A DNA stretch of 5,124 bases from assembly GCA_900546835.1 (NCBI GenBank), contig UREH01000157.1, positions 1-5,124 of the forward strand, read 5' to 3'. The stretch is from an uncultured Porphyromonadaceae bacterium. Lineage in GTDB: Bacteria; Bacteroidota; Bacteroidia; Bacteroidales; Muribaculaceae. Both the position numbers and the translations under genes were made by a program. Shown here piece by piece: positions 1 to 5,124 of this stretch (positions within the stretch are counted from its first letter, which is position 1; each line of letters opens with the position of its first letter). The notes beneath the pieces were generated by a model, which ran no database searches, had not been told where the DNA came from, and saw only the letters and a list, made by a program, of their open reading frames with translations.

Positions 1-1347
1 GCCAGCCGTGTGCTTCCTGGCTTCCAGCCCGACCGCAAGCTGCGCATGCTCGGGCAGCTGGCCGACAAGGCCGAGATAGTCATCGTGATTTCCGCGCGCG
101 ACATCGAGAAAAACAAGGTACGCCAGGATCTGGGCATAACCTACGATATGGATGTGCTCCGTCTGCGAGAGGCCTTCATCGGCCGCGGATTCATGGTAAA
201 CTCGGTGGTGATCACCCACTACAACGGCCAGAGCAGCGCCGACGCCTTCCGCAAGCGCCTTGAACGCATTGGAGTGACCACCTACTGCCACTACACCATC
301 GAGGGCTACCCCACCAATGTGGACCTCATCGACTCCGACGAGGGGTTCGGCCGCAACGACTACATCGAGACCACGCGACCGCTGGTAATCGTCACTGCCC
401 CCGGCCCCGGCAGCGGCAAGATGGCAGTATGCCTCAGCCAGCTCTACAACGAGCACAAGCGCGGCATCGAGGCCGGCTACGCCAAGTTCGAGACCTTCCC
501 GGTCTGGAGCCTGCCGCTGAAGCATCCGGTCAACATCGCCTACGAGGCCGCTACCGCCGACCTCAACGACGTAAACATGATCGACCCCTTCCACCTGGAG
601 GCCTACGGCAAGACTGCCATCAACTATAACCGCGACATAGAGATTTTCCCGGTGCTCAACGCCCTCTTCGAGGGAATCTACGGCGAGAATCCATATAAAT
701 CGCCCACCGATATGGGCGTGAACATGGTAGGCTTCTGCATAAGCGACGACGACGTATGCTGCGACGCCTCGCGCCAGGAGATAATCCGCCGCTACTTCAC
801 AGCCCTGAACCGCATGGCTCAGGGCGAAGGCAACGAGGCAGAGGTAAGCAAGACCTCCCTGCTGCTCAAGCAGGCGAAGATTGACCTCGGCTACCGCCGC
901 CCCATAGCCGCCGCACGCGAGCGCGCCGACCGCAGCGGAGTGCCGGCCTCGGCAATCGAGCTGCCCGACGGCACCATCATCACCGCAGAAACCAGCGCCC
1001 TGCTCGGACCCAGCGCCGCCCTGATTCTCAACGCCGTGAAACACCTCGCCGGAATCGACCACCAGGTCAAGCTGATTCCCCAGCACATGATCGAGCCGAT
1101 ACAGCATACCAAAACGAGCTATCTGCGCTCCAACAACCCGCGGCTGCACACCGACGAGGTGCTCGTGGCCCTTTCGGTGCTCAGCCCTCACGACGAAAAC
1201 TGCCGGCGCGCCCTGGAGCAGCTTCCGGCCCTCCGCGGCTGCCAGATGCACTCCACGGTGATGCTCGGCGAGGTAGACCACAAAATTTTCAAGAAACTCG
1301 GAGTGGGCCTCACATGCGACCCGGCCCGGAAAACCCAAAAGATATAA
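1..1347 (+). CDS. DUF1846 (UPF0371) family protein, 5'-truncated by window edge
   Basis: The reading frame is open from the first base (A-S-R before the GTG at position 10), so the gene starts upstream and this GTG is an internal valine codon. The window shows 448 residues. Family members are usually about 500 long, so roughly 50 N-terminal residues are missing. The sequence matches the conserved DUF1846 pattern throughout. An early block reads EIVIVISARDIEKNK, and a glycine-rich loop, TAPGPGSGKMA, lies at visible residues 132-142. Further conserved blocks are DLNDVNMIDPFHLEAYG (187-203) and SPTDMGVN (234-241). The loop resembles a nucleotide-binding P-loop but lacks the canonical first Gly and has Met after the Lys, so ATP or GTP binding is only a possibility. 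No signal peptide or membrane segment is visible, which suggests a cytoplasmic protein. The biochemical role of this family is unknown to me. The next gene, an aminotransferase, begins 22 bases after the TAA stop and may be co-transcribed. Family assignment is firm; function is not assigned. Confidence 0.93.
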   Translation, partial: ASRVLPGFQPDRKLRMLGQLADKAEIVIVISARDIEKNKVRQDLGITYDMDVLRLREAFIGRGFMVNSVVITHYNGQSSADAFRKRLERIGVTTYCHYTIEGYPTNVDLIDSDEGFGRNDYIETTRPLVIVTAPGPGSGKMAVCLSQLYNEHKRGIEAGYAKFETFPVWSLPLKHPVNIAYEAATADLNDVNMIDPFHLEAYGKTAINYNRDIEIFPVLNALFEGIYGENPYKSPTDMGVNMVGFCISDDDVCCDASRQEIIRRYFTALNRMAQGEGNEAEVSKTSLLLKQAKIDLGYRRPIAAARERADRSGVPASAIELPDGTIITAETSALLGPSAALILNAVKHLAGIDHQVKLIPQHMIEPIQHTKTSYLRSNNPRLHTDEVLVALSVLSPHDENCRRALEQLPALRGCQMHSTVMLGEVDHKIFKKLGVGLTCDPARKTQKI

Positions 1348-1369
1348 ACCTCTCAATCCAATCCCAGCC

Positions 1370-2602
1370 ATGCCAAAAGTATCACAACGCGGCGAAATAA
1401 TGCCCGCATCGCCTATCCGCCGGCTCGGTCCCCTGTATCAGGACGCCGTAGACCGCGGTCTGAAAGTTTACCGCCTGAACATCGGCCAGCCCGACCTGCC
1501 CACTCCTCAGGAGGGACTCGACGCATTGAAAAAGATTGACCGCACAGTGCTGGAATACAGCCCTTCGGAGGGCCTGCATTCGCTGCGCGAAAAGCTCCGC
1601 GAATACTACCACCGCTTCAACATCGACGTCGAGGTCGACGACATCATCGTGACAGCCGGCGGTTCCGAGGCCGTACTTTTCGCCTTTATGGCATGCCTCG
1701 ATCCCGGCGACGAGATAATCGTGCCCGAACCGGCCTACGCCAACTACATGGCTTTCGCCATCTCGGCCGGCGCGAAAATCGTGACCATCCCGTCGAGCAT
1801 CGAAAACGGCTTCGAGCTTCCGCCCGTCGAGAAATTCGAAGAACTCATCACTCCGCGCACCAAAGGCATCCTGATCTGCAACCCCAACAACCCCACGGGC
1901 TATCTCTACACCATGAAAGAGATGCTACAGATACGCGACCTTGTGCTCAAGCACGACCTCTTCCTCTTCTCCGACGAGGTATACCGTGAATTCTGCTATA
2001 CGGGCGCTCCCTACATCTCCGCCTTCCATCTTCCCGGCATCGAGGAGAAGGTGGTGCTCATCGATTCAGTATCGAAACGCTACAACGAGTGCGGCATCCG
2101 CGTGGGCGCCCTCATCACCAAGCACAAGGAGCTGAAAAAGAACGTGATGAAATTCTGTCAGGCTCGCCTCAGCCCTCCCCTGTTAGGTCAGATTGTGGCC
2201 GAGGCCTCAATCGACACCTCGAAGGAATATATGCTTGCCACATACAACGAATATGTGGAGCGCCGTAAATTCTTGATTGACCGTCTGAACCGCATTCCGG
2301 GCTGTTACACCCCCATCCCCATGGGCGCCTTCTACACTGTGGTCCACCTCCCGGTCGACGACGCCGACCGCTTCTGCGAATGGTGTCTGAGCGACTTCTC
2401 ATGGGAAGGGCAGACCATCTTCATGGCGCCGGCCTCAGGCTTCTATACCACTCCGGGCATGGGACACGACGAAGTGCGTATGGCCTACGTGCTCAACAAG
2501 CAGGACCTTGGAAAAGCCATGGAAGTGCTCCGCCATGCCCTCGAGGCCTACAATGCCCTTCCCGAGCATCAGAAACCCGAGCCAAAGAAAGCCGAGGCCT
2601 GA
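1370..2602 (+). CDS. PLP-dependent class I/II aminotransferase, aspartate aminotransferase type
   Basis: This complete 410-residue protein is a fold-type I aminotransferase, the family that moves amino groups between amino acids and 2-oxo acids in the cytoplasm. The expected landmarks appear in order: LNIGQPD (36-42) near the N-terminus; the cofactor-phosphate loop GGSEA (97-101); PEPAYANY (119-126); NPNNPTG (171-177) with N174 at the PLP-contacting position; SDEVY (201-205) with D202 for the pyridine nitrogen and Y205; the Schiff-base lysine K236 in SVSKRYNECGIRVG, with R244 expected to hold the phosphate; and R370 in EVRMAY, expected to bind the substrate carboxylate. No key residue is missing. 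The sequence closely resembles a Bacteroidales subgroup commonly annotated as aspartate aminotransferase. Substrate preference cannot be read from the sequence, and another amino acid is possible. The ATG at 1370 gives a family-typical N-terminus, although no Shine-Dalgarno sequence is visible. The C-terminus ends in a short charged tail (399-410). The gene lies 22 bases after the DUF1846 gene and 19 bases before the methylase gene. Confidence 0.95.
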   Translation: MPKVSQRGEIMPASPIRRLGPLYQDAVDRGLKVYRLNIGQPDLPTPQEGLDALKKIDRTVLEYSPSEGLHSLREKLREYYHRFNIDVEVDDIIVTAGGSEAVLFAFMACLDPGDEIIVPEPAYANYMAFAISAGAKIVTIPSSIENGFELPPVEKFEELITPRTKGILICNPNNPTGYLYTMKEMLQIRDLVLKHDLFLFSDEVYREFCYTGAPYISAFHLPGIEEKVVLIDSVSKRYNECGIRVGALITKHKELKKNVMKFCQARLSPPLLGQIVAEASIDTSKEYMLATYNEYVERRKFLIDRLNRIPGCYTPIPMGAFYTVVHLPVDDADRFCEWCLSDFSWEGQTIFMAPASGFYTTPGMGHDEVRMAYVLNKQDLGKAMEVLRHALEAYNALPEHQKPEPKKAEA

Positions 2603-2621
2603 GCAATCATAATCCTGAAGC

Positions 2622-3383
2622 ATGACCCACGAATCGCATACCATCGATACGGACGCCGTATCCCCGGCCGTCGCCCCCGAAACGGCGCTGTACCTCATTC
2701 CGGTACAGCTCAGTCCGGCGTCGACGCTCTCCGACGTGCTGCCCGAGGGGAACAGGCGAATCATAGCCGGACTGCGCCACTTTATCGTGGAAAACGTGCG
2801 CTCGGCCCGGAGATTTCTGAAGAAAGTCGACCCATCGACCGACATATCCGCACTGACGTTCACCGTGCTCGACGAGCATACCGACCGCACCGCAGTGGCG
2901 GCTATGCTCGAACCGCTCGAACGCGGTGTGCCGATGGGCGTGATTTCCGAGGCCGGATGTCCAGCCGTAGCCGACCCGGGAGCCGACGCCGTGGCGGTAG
3001 CCCAGCGCCGGGGGCTGAAGGTTGTGCCGCTCGTGGGCCCTTCAAGCATCCTCATGGCCCTTATGGCCTCGGGATTCAACGGCCAGAGCTTCGCCTTCAA
3101 CGGCTACCTCCCCATCGAACCCCAACGCCGGGCCGGGCGCCTCAAGGAAATGGAACGCCGCATCCAGCGCGAGCGGCAGACCCAGATCTTTATCGAGACC
3201 CCATACCGCAACAATCGCCTGATTGCCGAACTGGCGGCCACGCTACCTCCCGACATGCTTCTCTGCGTGGCATCGGACATCACGGGACCCAACGAAAACA
3301 TCACTACGCGCCCTCTGCGCCAGTGGGCCCGCGCCACCTACAATTACGATAAAATCCCCACCATATTCCTTCTGTTCAGCTGA
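2622..3383 (+). CDS. RsmI-like SAM-dependent methyltransferase (tetrapyrrole methylase fold)
   Basis: This complete 253-residue cytoplasmic protein belongs to the family that includes RsmI, which 2'-O-methylates C1402 of 16S rRNA. The matching core blocks are VISEAGCPAVADPGADAVAVAQ (107-128, equivalent to the RsmI ISDAGTP..SDPG segment), VVPLVGPSSILMALMASG (134-151), FAFNGYLP (157-164) and the later IFIETPYRNN (189-198). The N-terminal segment ALYLIPVQLSPASTLSDVLP (22-41) stands where RsmI has its TPIGNL-type SAM-binding loop, and it lacks that motif. Bacteroidales, as I recall, carry this protein as a separate shorter relative of RsmI (which is about 280 residues), so 16S rRNA is a plausible but unproven substrate. 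The ATG at 2622 is the only suitable start before the conserved region; residues 1-20 look like a non-conserved leader. The start is 19 bases after the aminotransferase stop, suggesting co-transcription. Family is certain; substrate is open. Confidence 0.9.
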   Translation: MTHESHTIDTDAVSPAVAPETALYLIPVQLSPASTLSDVLPEGNRRIIAGLRHFIVENVRSARRFLKKVDPSTDISALTFTVLDEHTDRTAVAAMLEPLERGVPMGVISEAGCPAVADPGADAVAVAQRRGLKVVPLVGPSSILMALMASGFNGQSFAFNGYLPIEPQRRAGRLKEMERRIQRERQTQIFIETPYRNNRLIAELAATLPPDMLLCVASDITGPNENITTRPLRQWARATYNYDKIPTIFLLFS

Positions 3384-3429
3384 CTGAAATCCAGCTCTCC
3401 CCTATATCACAACCCACAGAATCCTGCTC

Positions 3430-4479
3430 ATGGCACGCTACAAGAAACGCACGAACATGCAGCCCGGCATCCCCGGGCTCTTCGACGACCTCGACGGGAC
3501 GTTCTTTCCCGAGGCCGACGACTTTCCCGTGCATCCCGCCATCGAGAAGGAAGCCCGACGCACCGCAAAAGAGAGGGAAACCCTCTTCGACAGCGACGAC
3601 ACATTCTCGCCGCTGGAGGACCTTCCGGGCATCGACCGACTGAAATTCATTTCGTTCGGCTCCGGAAGCTCGGGCAACTGCGCCTATATCGGCGACGACA
3701 CTTCCGGATTTCTGATCGACGCCGGAGTGGAGCTGGATAAAATTACCGCCGAACTGAAACGCAACGCCATCGACATGCGCAGCGTGAAGGGAATCGTGCT
3801 GACCCACGATCACAGCGACCATGTGCGTTTCGCCTACACTATTCTGCGGAAATACCGCCACATGCAGGTGTATTGCACCCCCCGCACCCTCAACGGGCTG
3901 CTGCGACGCCACGCAATCTCCAATCGGATAAAGGATTACCACCAGGCAATCTATAAGGAACATCCTTTCAAAATCGGGAATTTCACCGTTCTGGCGTTTG
4001 AGGTGATGCACGACGGAACAGACAACGCCGGCTTCTTCATCTCCAACGGAGGGCACCATCTGGTGGTGGCCACCGATCTCGGATGCATATCCGAACGCGT
4101 CGACTACTACATGCGTCAGGCCAACTATTTGATGATCGAGGCCAACTACGACTCGGCGATGCTCGACGCGGGTCCGTATCCCGAATACCTGAAGTCGCGC
4201 ATCCGCTCGGACAACGGCCACCTCGACAATGCCGTGACAGCCCGCTATCTGACCGAAATCTATACCCCGGCGCTCCGCAACGTGTTCCTATGCCACCTGA
4301 GCAAAGACAATAACACACCTGCAAAAGCTCTCGAAGCCGTGGAAACCGCCCTGCGCTCGACCGGACTCACCGACATCGGCGACTGCTCCGGCTCCCCCTA
4401 CGCCCGCATGGCTCCGATTCAGCTCATGGCGTTGCCCCGCTTCGACGCCACAGGCCTTATTTCGCTGCGGCTGAAATAG
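3430..4479 (+). CDS. MBL-fold metallo-hydrolase, YycJ/WalJ-like, with N-terminal extension
   Basis: This complete 349-residue protein has a metallo-beta-lactamase fold domain starting near residue 70 (LKFISFGSGSSGNCAYIG). The metal-binding signature THDHSDH is at 125-131, giving ligands H126, H128, D130 and H131. Probable further ligands are H194 (VMHDGTDN), D216 (ATDLG) and H289 (LCHLSKDNN); H264 in NGHLDN is also conserved. The pattern SGSSGNC, HDGTDN, EANYD, GHLDN and CHLSKDNN is that of the YycJ/WalJ group, a presumed cytoplasmic nuclease or phosphodiesterase binding two metal ions. YycJ has been linked to mutation avoidance in Bacillus anthracis. Relatives are usually about 260-270 residues. 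Here an extra 70 N-terminal residues begin with a basic stretch (ARYKKR), then QPGIPGLFDD and an acidic region. Third codon positions in this extension are mostly G or C like the rest of the gene, which supports translation from ATG 3430. M10 (3457) and a GTG at 3529 are alternative starts. The gene begins 46 bases after the methylase. The enzyme class is firm; the substrate is inferred. Confidence 0.92.
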   Translation: MARYKKRTNMQPGIPGLFDDLDGTFFPEADDFPVHPAIEKEARRTAKERETLFDSDDTFSPLEDLPGIDRLKFISFGSGSSGNCAYIGDDTSGFLIDAGVELDKITAELKRNAIDMRSVKGIVLTHDHSDHVRFAYTILRKYRHMQVYCTPRTLNGLLRRHAISNRIKDYHQAIYKEHPFKIGNFTVLAFEVMHDGTDNAGFFISNGGHHLVVATDLGCISERVDYYMRQANYLMIEANYDSAMLDAGPYPEYLKSRIRSDNGHLDNAVTARYLTEIYTPALRNVFLCHLSKDNNTPAKALEAVETALRSTGLTDIGDCSGSPYARMAPIQLMALPRFDATGLISLRLK

Positions 4480-4522
4480 TTGTATACACATCTAAACATC
4501 TTCATCTCTCCATTTCCGAACA

Positions 4523-5124
4523 ATGGATAAATCCGATAAGATACATACACCACACAGACGCCGGGGGGCACTGGCATGCTGGATCGAGGCAATGCGCCTG
4601 CGCACGCTTCCCGTATCCGTGGCAGGCGTAGTGATGGCAGGCGCTCTCGGCCTGGGCTCGTTCGCATTCGAGCCGGTGCCATGGTTAATCTGCCTCTTAT
4701 TCGCCATTTTATGCCAGATTGCCTCGAATTTCGCCAACGAATACTTCGACTATCGCGACGGTCTGGATAAACCGGGCCGTGTAGGGCCGCGCCGAGGCGT
4801 CACCGAAGGAGATATATCGCCCCGCGCCATGCTCGCGGCTGCAATCGGGACGCTTGCAGTGGCCGCAGCCCTAGGATGCCTGCTCATATTCTGGGGCGGC
4901 TGGTGGCTCATACTCGCCGGAATAGCCATAGTGGCAGGCGCGCTTGCCTACTCCACGGGGCCTTATCCGCTCTCTCGCCACGGATGGGGTGAAGCTGCCG
5001 TAATCATATTTTTCGGGATAGCGCCGGTTACGCTCACCTTCTACTGCATGAGCGGCGGCATCACCCAGGAGGTATGGCTTGCTTCGCTCACCATGGGGCT
5101 TTTAGGAGCCAACGTGCTTGTGGT
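4523..5124 (+). CDS. menA: 1,4-dihydroxy-2-naphthoate polyprenyltransferase MenA, 3'-truncated by window edge
   Basis: An open frame runs from ATG 4523 to the right edge without a stop and shows 200 complete codons of a protein usually near 300 residues. MenA is an inner-membrane UbiA-superfamily enzyme that attaches a polyprenyl chain to 1,4-dihydroxy-2-naphthoate with loss of CO2, giving demethylmenaquinone. Evidence includes EAMRLRTLPVSVAGV (22-36), the first prenyl-diphosphate/Mg2+ motif NEYFDYRDGLD (72-82, with N72, D76 and D79), and GRVGPRRGVTEGDISP (85-100), a MenA-type loop. Hydrophobic helices lie at about 31-49, 53-70, 102-123, 126-144, 158-175 and 185-201. The window ends at GLLGANVLVV, just where the NNxRD motif would be expected to follow. 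The basic leader KIHTPHRRR is consistent with a cytoplasmic N-terminus. Other UbiA-family prenyltransferases are possible but fit less well. No Shine-Dalgarno sequence is seen; M24 (4592) would be too late as a start, since it would cut the EAMRLRT block. The gene lies 43 bases after the metallo-hydrolase. Isoleucine codons are notably ATA-rich compared with the aminotransferase gene. Confidence 0.93.
   Translation, partial: MDKSDKIHTPHRRRGALACWIEAMRLRTLPVSVAGVVMAGALGLGSFAFEPVPWLICLLFAILCQIASNFANEYFDYRDGLDKPGRVGPRRGVTEGDISPRAMLAAAIGTLAVAAALGCLLIFWGGWWLILAGIAIVAGALAYSTGPYPLSRHGWGEAAVIIFFGIAPVTLTFYCMSGGITQEVWLASLTMGLLGANVLV

Noticed and set aside
10..12. GTG at position 10 as the start of the DUF1846 gene
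   Set aside because: The frame is open to the window edge, and the codons A-S-R-V-L-P-G-F continue the family's conserved sequence, so the true start is upstream and this is an internal valine.
2617..2620. GAAG just before the methylase start as a ribosome binding site
   Set aside because: It is one base from the ATG, too close for Shine-Dalgarno pairing, and the other genes also lack such a site, as is normal in Bacteroidota.
2435..3100. A 221-residue open frame on the - strand spanning two genes
   Set aside because: It runs across the end of the aminotransferase gene and the start of the methylase gene, both well supported on the + strand. The Ser/Ala/Arg/Thr-rich translation is typical of an antisense shadow.
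3375..3388. Inverted repeat TTCAG-CTGA-CTGAA over the methylase stop codon, as a possible terminator
   Set aside because: The stem is only 5 base pairs with low GC content and is not followed by a T-run, so it is not convincing as an intrinsic terminator.
3376..4221. A 281-residue open frame on the - strand
   Set aside because: It lies opposite the metallo-hydrolase, whose catalytic motifs are all on the + strand. Its translation has no recognisable family pattern. Long antisense frames are expected in GC-rich coding DNA.
4576..4770. A 64-residue + strand frame beginning ATG-CTG-GAT inside the menA region
   Set aside because: It is out of frame with menA, whose motifs and membrane helices are clear, and its Arg-rich translation resembles no protein.

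Overview
This window looks like ordinary chromosomal DNA from a member of the Bacteroidota, most likely the order Bacteroidales. The aminotransferase, the RsmI-like methylase and the metallo-hydrolase all closely resemble the Bacteroidales versions of those families as I remember them. None of the visible gene starts has a convincing Shine-Dalgarno sequence, which is normal for this phylum. The base composition is GC-rich, with a strong preference for C or G at third codon positions. That is higher than typical Bacteroides and would fit a GC-rich gut lineage such as Muribaculaceae, but the family-level placement is a guess.

Five protein genes lie head to tail on the + strand and fill nearly the whole window. 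They are: (1) the C-terminal nine tenths of a DUF1846 (UPF0371) protein, cut by the left edge; (2) a complete class I/II PLP-dependent aminotransferase of the aspartate aminotransferase type; (3) a complete RsmI-like SAM-dependent methyltransferase (tetrapyrrole-methylase fold); (4) a complete YycJ/WalJ-like MBL-fold metallo-hydrolase with an unusual N-terminal extension of about 70 residues; (5) the first two thirds of MenA, the menaquinone prenyltransferase, cut by the right edge. The gaps between genes are 22, 19, 46 and 43 bases. No RNA genes, mobile elements, CRISPR arrays, long repeats or convincing terminators were seen, and no gap exceeds 46 bases.

Genes 1-3 are close enough to be co-transcribed, and genes 4-5 may continue the same unit. 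The functions do not form one pathway: amino-acid metabolism, probable RNA or small-molecule methylation, a probable nuclease or hydrolase, and respiratory quinone synthesis. I see no evidence of a new multi-gene system. The points most worth a second look are the extension on the metallo-hydrolase, which carries a clamp-binding-like peptide, the altered N-terminal SAM loop of the RsmI-like protein, the uncharacterised DUF1846 protein, and the shift in isoleucine codon use together with an AT-rich leader at menA.
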